NCBI GenBank assembly: GCA_922989275.2
Contig: OV277864.1
Coordinates: forward strand, 19,355,550-19,419,549
Direction: 5' to 3'
Length of the DNA: 64,000 nt
From: Gari tellinella
Lineage: Eukaryota; Mollusca; Bivalvia; Cardiida; Psammobiidae
Numbering within the stretch: the first letter of the stretch is position 1; the number at the start of each line of letters is the position of its first letter. This document shows, in pieces, positions 34,049 to 45,819 of the stretch. A program made the translations under genes and the position numbers. The notes under the pieces are model-generated. The model saw nothing but the letters and a program-made list of their open reading frames with translations, made no database searches and was not told where the DNA came from.

Positions 34049-35154
34049 TAAGCACATGGCTTGGAGCTCTCGGTCAATCAGATGCCTAAAAAACCGTTGA
34101 CTATATCGTGAAGTTCAACGTTTTTTTAAAAAAAAACATGGACTTACTACTCAACTGTTCATCCACGCTTCAGTCATCTGAAGGCAATTTTGACGTCACA
34201 ATCCTAGCAATACTCCAAGCGAGTCACCGCGAAAACCTTTTGCCTGCTATGTAGGCTAAACGATAAATAATCGAAAGTTAAGCGAAATAAAACAACATAT
34301 CAAAGATTTAAACTAAGAAATACAGGAATTTCACAGTAACAATTATAGATCTAGGTCCCACTAGACCTAGATAAATGCATTGTTTTATCTGTAGATTTAT
34401 CGGGATCTGAATGTCTAGATTATCTTTAGAAAAACAGCTGAGATCAGAGGTGAACTGCACACGCTTGATGTCGTCATTTTTTGTTTTTCAATGTACAGTG
34501 AGACCTTGCCTTTAAAGGCAATTGCTAATGAAATATGCTTACATATTTATTTATTATACCAGATTTATATAGCGCTCTTTTCACACAGGGATTGTGCGTT
34601 CAAAAGCGCTTACATATAGTGCTCTAATAAACTTAACATTGAAATAACCTTTCAAATTTTGTAAATTATTACAAATATATAGACTGTTTTTGTCTAAAAA
34701 CAAAAGGCAGAAACAAAGGGTCGTGTCATTTCTTATTTTCCTCGAGCCCAAGCCAGTGCTAAATAGGTAAGACCATGTTTGAACGCGACTAACGTATACA
34801 TGTACTTATTTGTTTAAACCGTGCTAGGGCAGTGGGTGTAGATTTTCATTTGAATCCCATCGTTCCGATAATTTACCAGTTGTTCTGTCACCGGAGCAAC
34901 ACACTTGCAATGAAAACAAGTGCGTGCTAATTTGTTTACTCTTGATAACATGTTATGTGGTACTGAAGCTTATAACGTAAATCGCTAATGTTTTGTATAT
35001 CTTAATATTTTATATTTTAAGTTGAATAAGCCGTAGACGACAATAATCGTAAAAACGAAAACTGTTTATCCGTCACTTTAAGCAATTGTCGTTTGCGTTT
35101 AATTATCAAATTTTCAACTTAAGTACAATTGATTTAATCACTATCGTAATAAGT
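34049..35154. other. Intergenic DNA with repeat scraps
   Basis: A 9-bp-stem palindrome (ATCTAGGTC...GACCTAGAT) lies near 34348-34371. At about 34551-34630 a dispersed repeat (ACCAGATTTATATAGCGCTC, GTTCAAAAGCGCTT) matches 40814-40880. Near 34825-34865 a weak A/B-box-like stretch is too poor to call. Confidence 0.4.
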
Positions 35155-35214
35155 GTCAAACAGTTTGGATACGCCGTGACGCGGCGTTTTATCCGGATAA
35201 ACAAACTGTTTGCA
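35155..35214. repeat. Hairpin-core copy, short inner stem
   Basis: TCAAACAGTTTGGATACGCC ... GGCGTTTTATCC...AAACTGTTTGC. The GATCAGA segment is missing from the left arm. Confidence 0.6.
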
Positions 35215-35527
35215 AACAACTAATGTCAAACGTGCTGATTTATACTTTGAACGATCTTTACATGTACGTTTTCTCAATAAACAAAACTGTCTTTTGCAAA
35301 GTGTTTTTGTCATATTAGACGAAGAGTCATTTGGAGGCAAGTGCGGGTCTAAACTGTTTGCTTATAGGTTTAGATACATCGTCTGTATTTTGAGGACATA
35401 TTATTATCCATAATCTTTTTTGCTATAGTTGGCTTTGAGTTTGGTTAGAACGGGTTGGAATGAAGTATGTCCAATTCCAGTTTATAGTACCTTGTGTTGA
35501 CAACGAATACCGCATTTTGGGCTTTTC

Positions 35528-35600
35528 GCAAACAGTTTGGATCCTGATCAGATTCAGATGCCGCGTAAAATTGAGTCTGATCATGCAAACAAATGTTTGA
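35528..35600. repeat. Hairpin-core copy, degraded
   Basis: GCAAACAGTTTGGATCCTGA on the left; the right arm is altered (GAGTCTGATCATGCAAAC). Confidence 0.55.
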
Positions 35601-35699
35601 CACTTGATGTTCTATTTCTGTTCAGTCAAAATGCCTAAATTTGAATTTGAAAAATAAAAACAGAATACAATTGTTTAAATACAATGATCTGATACAACC

Positions 35700-36095
35700 T
35701 TTACAACTATTTTGGATTTAGTTGATACATTGGAGAATCTGTTATTCTTTCCCGTTTAAACACAAACGTACGCAAACGCAAAGCGCTAAAACGTAGAAAA
35801 GAACAACCTTTGGACAATTCTGATATTTCATGTTTATCTTGGTGGCAAACAGTTTGGAGCCTGATCAGACGCCGGGTTACCCGGCGTCTGATCTGGCTCC
35901 AAACTGTTTGCAATGGAAATATTAGTTTTAGCGTAAACGCGTTTATTGGGAAAGAATAACGTTTTCTCCACTGTACGCCGCTTAAAGTGGCGTCATATTA
36001 GAATACATACTGTTTGAAACTCTGAACCTGCTTTGCAAATAAATTTAGAAAATTTGCAGAGGACAATTATGCAGACAACAATGTTAACCATCGTG
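35700..36095 (+). mobile_element. piggyBac-like MITE split by a TA-type MITE
   Basis: Left hairpin arm at about 35705-35726 (CAACTATTTTGGATTTAG) and right arm at 35976-36015 (CGCCGCTTAAAGTGGCGTC...CTGTTTG), then the family 3' word GCAGACAACAATG near 36071. The TA-type MITE at 35726-35975 sits inside the palindrome. The outer limits are approximate. Confidence 0.65.
35726..35975. mobile_element. TA-type MITE inserted into another MITE's hairpin
   Basis: TACATTGGAGAATCTG at the left, TTCTCCACTGTA at the right, 250 bp. The central hairpin is nearly perfect (CCTGATCAGACGCCGGGT and its complement). The target was a TA within the older hairpin. Confidence 0.85.
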
Positions 36096-36212
36096 CAGAC
36101 AGTTAATGTAGAATCCTTCCAGACGTCGAACAACGCCTGATCAGAATTGTCACGTGCTGTAAAACCATGACAGTGCATTTGAGAACAGTGAAATTGTTTG
36201 GACGTACATGTA

Positions 36213-36424
36213 CCAGGGACCCGTTTCATAAAACGTCTTACGATAAATGTTGTCGTAAGTCAGATTATAAAATTCTCAATAATTAATTATTTCTCCATCT
36301 AAGAGACGATTCCAAAGAGATGTCACAAGACAGGATTATATAGAGAAAACAGAAATTAAATGTATTTTAAAATTTTGACTTACGACCGCTTTTGTCGTAC
36401 GAAGTTTATGAAACGGGCCCCTGG
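36213..36424. mobile_element. MITE with CCAGGGRCCCGTTTCATAAA inverted ends
   Basis: The left end CCAGGGACCCGTTTCATAAA and right end TTTATGAAACGGGCCCCTGG form terminal inverted repeats of about 20 bp. Subterminal GTCTTACGA...TCGTAAGTCA and GACTTACGAC are also inverted. About 212 bp, no coding capacity. I recall GGGCCCGTTTCATAAA ends from several marine invertebrates; the superfamily is uncertain. Confidence 0.75.
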
Positions 36425-37139
36425 CTCACACATATATTGAACAAATAGTTTGGCATGTGACTGTTTTGATACAGAAAACAATGCAAATAAGCAACTCAAC
36501 CTGGCATCGGAACGACCTTGGTGTACATGAAGTGTTGTTGTTACGGTCCCCAACGCATTGCTTATATTAGAATTTACACTGCGTTACCTTTTTCAAGTCC
36601 TATGTCAAAGTAGAATGGACTATTAATTGGTATTCGATTGTTATGAAGACAGCACAACAAGACTCTTTCTTGAATTTAAGTGGCTTAAAAGAATGAGCTG
36701 TGTTTAATGTGACAGTATCTAAAGGCACTATTTGGAATTGAAAAGCAATTAAATAATCTCATTTGACAATTTAGATGTTTGTTTTTCTCTCAAATAAGCT
36801 GACACTATCCATAATGCATGGTTTTAGAAATATAGTACATACTTCAACTGTTTCTATAGTTAAGCAAACAAATATGGGAACGACGTATCTGTAATGCCCT
36901 TAGTCTACCACATCCTCTTTTATTTCATATCTAGGAAGGCTTATATCAAATCAACACCACCTTTACTGTCCAGACCGACTACATTGCAGCCGTGTCATGA
37001 CAAAACCTGCCTTATTGCATTGCAATATTATACAGACCGAGCACCGTTCTGATCGTAGGCTCTGTACAAGAGTTCGGTCTACACTGTCAAATACCGTACA
37101 TAATAAAACTGGATAAAATGCTTTAGATGTAACTGGGTA
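36425..37139. other. Intergenic DNA, nothing recognised
   Basis: No gene or repeat copy that I can support. Confidence 0.4.
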
Positions 37140-37210
37140 TCAAACAGTGTAGATCAAGATCAGCCGCCGCGTCAAAGACGCCGCGGCTTGCCTAGATCTA
37201 CACTGTTTGC
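37140..37210. repeat. Hairpin-core copy with mirrored changes
   Basis: CAAACAGTGTAGATC on the left and GATCTACACTGTTTG on the right. The usual TTTGG/CCAAA is replaced by TGTAG/CTACA in both arms. The inner stem CCGCGTC AAA GACGCCGCGG also differs from the consensus. Confidence 0.75.
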
Positions 37211-39904
37211 ACTGCAATACGGAAGGTTATGTCAAAGCAAGGCTCATTTATATTTGAAAACAGTTTAGAGCATTACCAGTCGCTGACTAGCTCAATTTCT
37301 AACATGGATCTAGTTACTTGATAGTTGTTAAGTAGAAACAAACCTAACTTGCTACGATATTGAAGAACCGGAAGACTATATGATTAACCAAACAATGTGT
37401 TTTGGACTGATAAAATATCTCGGCACCTGCTAGACATTGATAAAATATTAATTCTACGATCACCTTAGATAGACAATTGTCTGTGAAATATGTGCATAAG
37501 GATTAGTATTTACTTAAGCTACATTTTAGCAATTGAATCGTAGAAAACAACTGTATGAGTGTTACTCGGTGTCTAAGATTCAACCTGTTTGCAAGTGCCT
37601 ACAATGTTTCCCACTGTCCAATATATAGGAGCACGGACACACATGGGTTAACTACTCTAATTAAACTTGGATATGTCGCTAAACCCTTACACTTACGAGG
37701 ATAAGGAATGAATATTTCCGCTCACTGTTACAGTGAAAATGGTAAACACTCAACATACATCAATCAATGACAACCCGTCGTGTATCTATTACTTATCGTA
37801 TAAAGGACAATATGTTCTTTATATACCTACTCATTTTGTATTTTAATGTTTCTTTATTTGCGAAAAAGTGTAGTTTGATGTTCTTTATACGCGAAATATT
37901 TTATTTGCAGTACTTCAATTTAATTAAAAATAAATAATTTATACCTAGGATATGTACGATTTGCACCGGGAAGCTTGAATGGATCCCTTGTTCATCCGTC
38001 TGTCTGCGAGTTTGGAATCATAAAGTTAATATTAAACTTTCAGTTAAATCTGTTTAATCCACTCGGAACCAGTTTGCCTCCTAGGTGCGAAACGGATTTA
38101 TTCTTTAGTAGTATGCTTCTAAAGTCCTGATGTTACTATTAACGTTTACATGTCTGTACATTTATGAGATACACTAGCCTGATTCAGGTTTGTCATAACA
38201 CATTAATAACGCCGGATAAAATATTGATTTTAGGTATCTGTTTCTGTCCGTGTGTTCGTCCGTCTGATCGACTGGATATTTTAAAGTCTCGCTTATTTAA
38301 ATACAGACTTTTGATCAGTGTATGGTAGACGCATGTTGAAACCCCACATGGGGGTTTCTGCACTGCTTTTGTCATGCACCGGGTTAACAAGTTTGCTGGT
38401 TCCATATACAATATACAATGTGTCTACTTGTGAACTCAACAATACTCAATTTGAAATGAATTGGTGTGCTCTGATACTTTATTCAGTTTAATAAATACTA
38501 TATTATTACTTTCTATTTGGGCTAATCTGAAGGTATTATCTTATCCGTGCCGATAGAGATAACGAAGAAAGCTCTCTGAGAGGCTTTTTACATTACCTCC
38601 ATATGAGTCACGAGCATAGCGTGCAGTCAAAACAATACATTCAGATTTTTTTGTTGTCATTATGTTATAATTTTATTGATTATAAAGACTTAAACAAATT
38701 AAATACCAACCCAAACCCAAAAATACGACATGTTGTCAATGTACAAAGCTACAGGAGTAGTTTTTGTATATATTTGTTTTTCATACAGATTTGTAAATAT
38801 GTTTTTGTTATACTTGTTCTTTTTCTCATTTTCTGTCTTTAACTGTTTCTTGCTCTCTCTCAAGCATCCCAGAAGTAGGTATGTGCTGTTAAACAGGCCC
38901 ATTGGAGATTACACATTGATTGTAATAGTGTTTCCACACAGGTAGTGATTTAAATTCCTGGAGAATCTCCATTGGTCTATTTAACAACAGGTCCTGTCGC
39001 TTCCAAAAATATTTGAACTTCCAAACAACACTACACTTTTCTATATTTAAAATATTACTGTGGTGTTCAATTTATATACTCTCATGTTTATCCAGTCTAT
39101 TTATAGGTTTAATAGGGGTTTACCCCCCAAAGGTTACCCCCGATTCCGCGAGAAAATAACAACAGAACAGAACAGAACACACCAAGCTAAGCAATGAAAT
39201 CCCGAGTGCTGTCTCGTGTGTATCACATGACATACGGGATTAAAATTTCGGCACACTCGAATTTACTACAATCGCAGCGTTTCGGTCCATTTTTTATATT
39301 TTTGTTTGTTTGGAATTGTAATTTAAAAACCCATCGTCGTTTATTCGTTTCCCGAAGGGAAACGAAATTGTACAGAGCTGTTTAAAAAATACTGGTTGAA
39401 AAAAACGACACCAGAAAAGAAATACAAAATTTTACGTAAAGACTCGGGAATTTCCGTAGTATTCGTCTGCAAAATCACAGCTCGATTGACACTTGAATGA
39501 GTCTTGACAGACATCTAATTAACGAAATACAGGCTACAAGACTACAAGTCATGTAAATTATGTATTGGACATAAGAAATAAGAGTGAGTACATCTTTTTG
39601 GAATTCTGTTTATTGTTCTTTGTAAGTCATGGTCGTCGCTGAAGAGGTGGTTGTTTTATAATGCAAGAACATTACATATTCCCGGACAGTATCCGGGTCC
39701 CGGACAACGCAGCAACAAACCATATTTTTGTCCCATGTATCATTTTGTACCCACGACATGACGTTTTCGTGCAAGTTTTTCTAAAATAAGTATGACCAGG
39801 GCTCATTTTGACACAAATCCAAGTGACCATGGTGACCTGGCTTCAAATGTAAACATTTTAGCACACTAAAATGTTCAATGTCCAGGATCTCTGTAATTTT
39901 TTCA
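37211..39904. other. Intergenic DNA, little recognised
   Basis: A lone half hairpin is near 37567-37595. Small hairpins occur (for example CGTTTCCCGAAGGGAAACG at about 39346-39364). Long frames here are low-complexity and unconvincing. Confidence 0.4.
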
Positions 39905-40385
39905 TGCCTACAATATTGAGCTCTGCTAACATATGGCGGGTAGGCATCGGTAGTATTCAGTGCTGCCATTTCTCCGGATTTTTCCTAAGTATTCGGATTT
40001 TTATCCTAACAGATCGTAGCGTTAAGGCGCATTCTGCTTTACTTTCAACCTGTTTTAAGCAGTCATGTGTCTTCAAACAAGAAACAGGCTATGCGGTAAA
40101 GGTACGATTGGTAAAACTGCGTCTGAAAAATTGAAATCTAAGGATTTTTATGATCAACTTATGGCAGCCCTGAGTATTGGCTCAGACCCCTCATGGGTAC
40201 CCATTTTAACCCCTGAGTAGAGACTAGAGAGGAGCAATTAGCGGTGCATATCTTGCTCAAGAACATTCCTGTACATCATCAGGGTTCAGAAAAATCCACT
40301 AGTCAGGCCGCTTGGACGGTGGGGGATAGATCTCACGACCTCTGGTACCGTAGATGAGTACGTTACCACTTGACTTCTACCACCG
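39905..40385 (-). mobile_element. tRNA-headed SINE, diverged copy with insertion
   Basis: The tRNA-like head is at the high-coordinate end on the minus strand (A-box-like about 40364-40379, B-box-like about 40321-40333). The body words GCTCAAGAACATTCCTGTAC and GGAGCAATTAGCGGTGCATA match the copy at 59230-59573. The far end (CTACAATATTGAGC...GCTAACATATGGCG, 39911-39938) is separated by about 200 bases of unrelated DNA. Confidence 0.65.
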
Positions 40386-40805
40386 TAAATGAAAATGTTT
40401 TAAAATTCTGCAGTAAACACTAAACAATCATAAAAGTGTTACGCGGCCACTTGAAAATGTACAAATAGCAGTGTTTGATACATGTTATTGCTTAATACCT
40501 GTAGGACAAAAGTAAAGCAGATGGCGCATAAATCTTTTCATTGGAGTAGTTGATTCATTTCCACAGCAAGAAACTGTATTATAGTATGAGGTAGCTTTCA
40601 GTGGGTTTTTTTCACCACTTTTGGAATAAGTTGGTACCCCTCCAATTGGGCGTAACGGCGTAAAATACTTAATTTTTTGGGGAAAATTGAGTCGTAAAAA
40701 GCTCATTTTTTGGGAAAAAATTGTGCCGTGAAATGGGAACAGGTCCCTCAAAAAAACACTGGTTTGACAGTGTTTAAACGATGATCGATTATTTCCGATT
40801 ATTGA
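40386..40805 (-). other. Exon-like segment, unidentified
   Basis: The minus strand is open at about 40504-40751 (PLRPIGGVPTYSKSGEKNPL, CCGNESTTPMKRFMRHL) and ends at a plausible splice donor (CAG|GTATTAAG near 40502). The DNA around the donor (about 40440-40520) recurs at 43085-43195 without the coding part. Identity unknown; it might be a transposon-derived or relic exon. Confidence 0.25.
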
Positions 40806-40880
40806 TTATTATTATTATACCAGATTTATATAGCGCTCTTTTCACACAGGGGTTGTGCGTTCAAAAGCGCTTTACATGAA
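40806..40880. repeat. TATATAGCGC...AAAGCGCTTTACA repeat
   Basis: ACCAGATTTATATAGCGCTC, TTTTCACACAGGGGTTGTGC and GTTCAAAAGCGC match 34551-34630 almost base for base. A dispersed repeat of unknown class; it leads straight into the tandem duplication. Confidence 0.7.
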
Positions 40881-41466
40881 ATAACATAAATGTACCTTCA
40901 AATCGAGAAAAGACAAAATAACTACAATTAGATCTGAAATAAAACATGAATAAACATATAAGAGACAGTCCCTAAAACGGCGATCACATTACCCCCATCA
41001 ATCAGCAATGAACCGACCGGCTAAAGATTGCCGACTGATATAAATAATGGTAGAGCTCCCCATGCAGGCTATCAACAATTGATTGAAAGTGATCATTCGA
41101 TAGAGTTTAAAGAATAGATAATAAAATCAAATAATTGATTTATTGAAATAATGAATTTTATTCTAAAAGCGCTTTACATGAAATAACATAAATGTACCTA
41201 CAAATCGAGAAAAGACAAAATAACTACAATTAGATCTGAAATAAAACATAAATAAACATATAAGAGACAGTCCCCAAAACGGCGATCACATTACCCCCAT
41301 CAATCAGCAATGAACCGACCGGCTAAAGATTGCCGACTGATATAAATAATGGTAGAGCGCCCAATGCAGGCTATCAACAATTGATTGAGAGTGATCATTC
41401 GATAGAGTTTAGAGAATAGATAATAAAATCAAATATTGATTTTATTGAAATAATGCATTTTATTCT
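40863..41466 (+). repeat. 302-bp tandem duplication
   Basis: Unit 1 (40863-41164) and unit 2 (41165-41466) start with the same AAAAGCGCTTTACATGAAAT and differ by only a few substitutions and single-base changes (for example GAGCTCCCCAT against GAGCGCCCAAT). Recent by its high identity. Non-coding. Confidence 0.9.
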
Positions 41467-42133
41467 ATTCTAAGTAAAATAGCAATGTTTGTATTAAAGG
41501 CAGAATACTACGGAAATGTGCGTCTAAAACGCGCAATTTCTTATATGTGTGCATTTTCTATGTATTATTAAAATTAGTGAAATCGCGTGTAAGAAGCCTG
41601 GCATATATCCCCACTTGGTAAAGAATCCTACTTAAATGTGTCAAATTCTTATCTTGTTGGTTTACATTTTAAGCGGGTTTGTTTACAAATAAGACTAACG
41701 GTTTGGTTCGTAGGATTGCGTAAAGGTCATGTGATTAGTACGAAGCGCGGCGATAATTCATATACACTGTGTGACGTCATCCGAACCAAGCCGGAACATT
41801 TCCGTTATGATTCGTCTTCGATCGAATGTCAACAAAACAGATTTAAAAGTCAATTTGTTTCCACCAATTTCACGGGTTTGTAAGCAATGTTGCCTCCATA
41901 ATCATCGGGCATTACTTCATTTTATAGGTTTAGATTACGAATGTGCCTACATTTTCAGGTTTTAAAATTGCGGGATTTTGGATTGCGGGATTTTGGCAAT
42001 TTGACAGTTATGTTGGGATTTTAATCTTCAGATGTGCAATTAAAGTCAAAAAAATATAATCTGATTTTTTTATTGTCAACTTTAAGATTTTAGTTACTAA
42101 ATTTATATTAAAATTTAAATTTCTCTTTTTTTT
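41467..42133. other. Intergenic DNA, nothing recognised
   Basis: Short frames at 41638-41965 resemble nothing known to me. Confidence 0.4.
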
Positions 42134-42913
42134 AGCTCACCTGGCACGAAGTGCCAAGGAGAGCTTTTAGGATCGCTGGATGTCCGTCGGTCCGTCTGTC
42201 TGTTCACAATTGTTCGTTAACACTCTTCCGGCTACAAATCTCATTGGATCTTCATGAAACTTGATCACAATGTTTGTCTAGTAGAAATCTAGGCCAAGTT
42301 TGAATGTGGGTCATGTTGGGTCAAAAACTAGGTCACTAGGTCAAATCATAGAAAAACCTTGTTAACACTCTAGAGGCTACAAATCTCATTGAATCTTGAT
42401 GAAACTTGGTCAGAATGTTTGTGTCATTGATATCTAGGTCAAGTTTGAATATGGGTCATGTTTGGTCAAAAACTAGGTCACTAGGTCAAATCATAGAAAA
42501 ACCTTGTTAACACTCTAGAGGCTACAAATCTCATTGGATCTTGATGAAAATAGGTCAGAATGTTTGTGTCGTTGATATTTAGGTCAAGTTCAAATATGGG
42601 CCATGTCCGGTCAAAAACTAGGTCAGTAAGGTTAAATCATAGAAAAATCTTTTTAACACTCTAGAGGCTACAAATCTCATTGGATCTTGATGAAACTTAG
42701 TCAGAATGTTTGTCTCATTTATATATACTAATAGGTCTAGTTTGAATATGGGTCATGTCCGGTCAAAAACTAGGTCACTAGGTCAAATCATAGGAACATC
42801 TTGTTAACCCTCTAAAGGTTGATTGTGGGTCATGTCCAGTCATAATCTAGGTCAATATAGGTCAAGTTTGCCATGGTGTACCAGGTGAGCGATTTAGGGC
42901 CATAGTGGCCCTT
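42134..42913. mobile_element. AGCTCACCTGG-ended element with ~146-bp tandem monomers
   Basis: The left end AGCTCACCTGGCACGAAGTG and the right end CCAGGTGAGCGATTTAGGGCC are partly inverted. Inside, four monomers begin at about 42223, 42370, 42515 and 42661, each with CTAGAGGCTACAAATCTCAT, GATCTTGATGAAACTTGGTC and AAAACTAGGTCACTAGGTCA. This layout is widespread in bivalves and other molluscs. Non-coding. Confidence 0.8.
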
Positions 42914-44459
42914 GTTTTGTATAATCAATGATTAATCGAAGTGGTTTGTCCAATTACATGTATATATGTTGATCGATAATGAAAATCAGTTGATTATGAA
43001 ACCCTTTGATGAGGACATAATTATTATGCAAGAAAAAAACAATGACAAGCCTTGAAAATTGAAAATTCTGCATTAAACAATAAACAGCCAATATTGTGTT
43101 AACCGGCCACTTAAAGTGTATTAGTAGCAGTTTTTGATACAGGTTATAGCTTACTTAATACAGGACAAAGGTAAAGCAGATGGCCAACAGGTTTGTTTAT
43201 TGAAGTATTTTGATAAAGGTTGTGATTTAATCCTTTTACTCCATCTATATGCCTATTTACACATTAACTTCATTTCTCCACTGGAGAAAATAGTTACATT
43301 TTATACAGAAATATTATTTCATGTGCAATATTTCCAATATCCTAGCAGATGGAAGCTGAAAGCAGTTTATATATGTTGATTATACTTTGGTACCACCAGT
43401 GTTTAGACCTCAGGATCCATTAACAAGAAAGTGTATTTCAGGACATACTTAAAAAAAACACCTGAAAAACTGAAAAATGTGTAAAAAATCAGTATAATGT
43501 GACTTGGAAAAATTAAAAAATTGACAATTCAGTATAATGTGACAACTTGGCAATACCTCAGTTACCATTTTCAACACTTTCTGAGAGCCTGCTTGCACTT
43601 CTTCTAAAGCGACCTAGTGTTAGCAAAGAAATCTGATGGAATGATTGGACAAGTTGGAAGATTAGCATCTACTGCTGCTCTGTTTTGTTGCAGTTGACAG
43701 AGGTAGGGAATTTGAATTTGAAGCTACAGACAAAAAATATGCTATTCGCTGACTTTGGTGATTGTTTATGGCAATGTATTGAACTGTTGATTAAATACAC
43801 ATATCTGGTATTATCTTTTAGCCATGATGTCCTAATCTGTCAGTTTCTGCACCAATCTATATAAAATGCCAGGAATTGAAATTGATAACAGCACTGACTT
43901 ACTCTACAGTCAACACAACTTCAAATCAGGAGAATTGCTGCTATGTAGAGACCTATAATAAACACATCAACCTGTTTTTGTGTAATTGGACAAGAGAGAT
44001 AGCCTATCCCTTCAGAAGCATGCATTTAGTAACTCATTATGTAAATATCACTATGATGAGTTCTTTGCTGTGTGTTTTTGCTTGGATGATTCCGCCCAAA
44101 GAGAAATGAATTCAACAACACCGGCAGAGGACAAAATAATTGGATGAATGACAAAAAATGGATAAAACTGATGACATCAGTTTAACAAATTATAATGAGA
44201 CAAGTGGACCAAGGAGGATAAAGTAAAGGAATTGAGACAATGGACACTTAAAGCTGCTGTCAAGACATTGTTTTGTTATCATATTATGAACATTCTCAAA
44301 ATGGCATTGTCAGTAAACTGTCTGTAAACTACACTAGACAGATCTGACAATGCATGATATGATATCAGATTCTTCATCACATCATATAGAAAGATAAAAG
44401 TATATCTTGAACTGATATCTTGGCAATGACCAATTGATACTTTCTATGCACCCAGAATC
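42914..44459. other. Intergenic DNA with a partial duplicate of 40.4-40.5 kb
   Basis: 43085-43195 repeats the exon-edge/intron words from 40440-40520 (CGGCCACTT, AGGTAAAGCAGATGGC). Otherwise no gene recognised. Confidence 0.4.
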
Positions 44460-45150
44460 TATGATTCGCCGGCATATACTAACGGAAAAACAAACAAACA
44501 AACAGACATGACAAAAACTGTAATATCGTTTTTGTCCTGTTTGTTTGTTTGTCCATCTGTCTGTCTGTCTGTGCCAAAAACCTTAACCTTAGCTATATCT
44601 CTTGCATTATTGCACACATGCCTTTTATACTTGGCATATGTCTTCCCAGTGGCAAGACCTTTCCAACCATACAAACCTTTTAGAACTTGACCTACTTTTG
44701 TAAAAATCTTTAAATGTCTATAACATTTAAACCCTTAGGCCTAGGGCTTTCATTTTTTCGTATGTATATTTCTTGAATCAAGACCTTTGCAACCATACAA
44801 CGCTATTTGACCATGTGACCTTGACCTGGACCTTTGACCTATTTAATCAAAATTTAACCAAAAACCTTAACCTTGGCTATAACTCTTGATTAATGCAACT
44901 GGGCCTCTTAACTTGGCAATTGTCTTCCCTGAGTCAAGACCTTTCTAACCACACAACTCTCTTTGACCTTGTGACCTCGACCTTTCACTTACTTTTGTAA
45001 ACATCTTTAAATGTCTATAACATTTGAACCAGTAGCCTAGGCCTAGGACTTTCATATTTTGCATTCGTGTATCTGGGACACAGTCTTTTTTTATCGAAAA
45101 AATATGATTGAACTGTTTTGGATAATTACCCAATTTGGCAAACTGTTTTA
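44460..45150. repeat. Mollusc tandem-monomer repeat, ~285-bp period
   Basis: CAAAAACCTTAACCTTAGCT recurs 285 bases later (about 44576 and 44860), as do TCTTCCC(A/T)G...CAAGACCTTT and CTTTAAATGTCTATAACATT. It starts with an inverted CAAACAAACAAACAGAC/CTGTTTGTTTGTTTG pair. GACCTTGACC-type words are typical. Confidence 0.7.
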
Positions 45151-45819
45151 TTTTCATTTCCAACATCTCACATAACCTTAAAAAGTCAATGTCTTTCATT
45201 AATATCCATTTTGCTATGCTCTTGCTTTAATGAGTAACATTCAAAAGAGCAAATCACAGCTTATTGAACAACAATTTGACTTAGCAGAAGACACTTTACA
45301 TGGGAAATAAGTGTTTGGCATTATTAATCAAATTAAAAGGAGATACATTTGTAATAGAAAAAATTAGCTTGGGGAAAAATAGTTCCTAAAAGTTATAATT
45401 CACTGAAGATTATAACAGTATAATATACTGAGAAAACTCTATAATTCACTGCTTAGCATAAAAAAAGTTAAATTTCAAAGCTCTATATCTTTTAAAGTAA
45501 TATCAACTCCAGTTTTGTTTGTGATTGTAAAGGCTCATATGTTCACCAATGTATTCCAGTAAAAACATACAGATTGAATGACACATGCACTTAAGGTTCA
45601 TTCTTATTTCAAATCAAAGAGAGGTAATTTTGTATTATAAGACTTTCTAGTCTTGATAACACCTTGAATATTGCAATGAACGATTGTCTAATGTGATTTT
45701 ATTTCCTTTAAGAAATAAAAATAGCTGCTGAATATGAGCACCATTGTTTTTCTTCTATGAAAAACATTTCTAATCAAAAATGCTCTTTTCAGACGAAAGA
45801 GTTTTAGACCTTTGTTTTT
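45151..45819. other. Intergenic DNA, nothing recognised
   Basis: No gene or repeat copy that I can support. Confidence 0.4.

Noticed and set aside
34800..34880. Weak B-box-like TTTGAATCCC stretch
   Set aside because: No convincing A box or repeat partner; too weak for a SINE call.
40740..40760. hAT-like terminus (CCAGTGTTTTTTTGAGGGACC on the minus strand)
   Set aside because: Only one end was seen, with no partner inverted repeat or 8-bp duplication.
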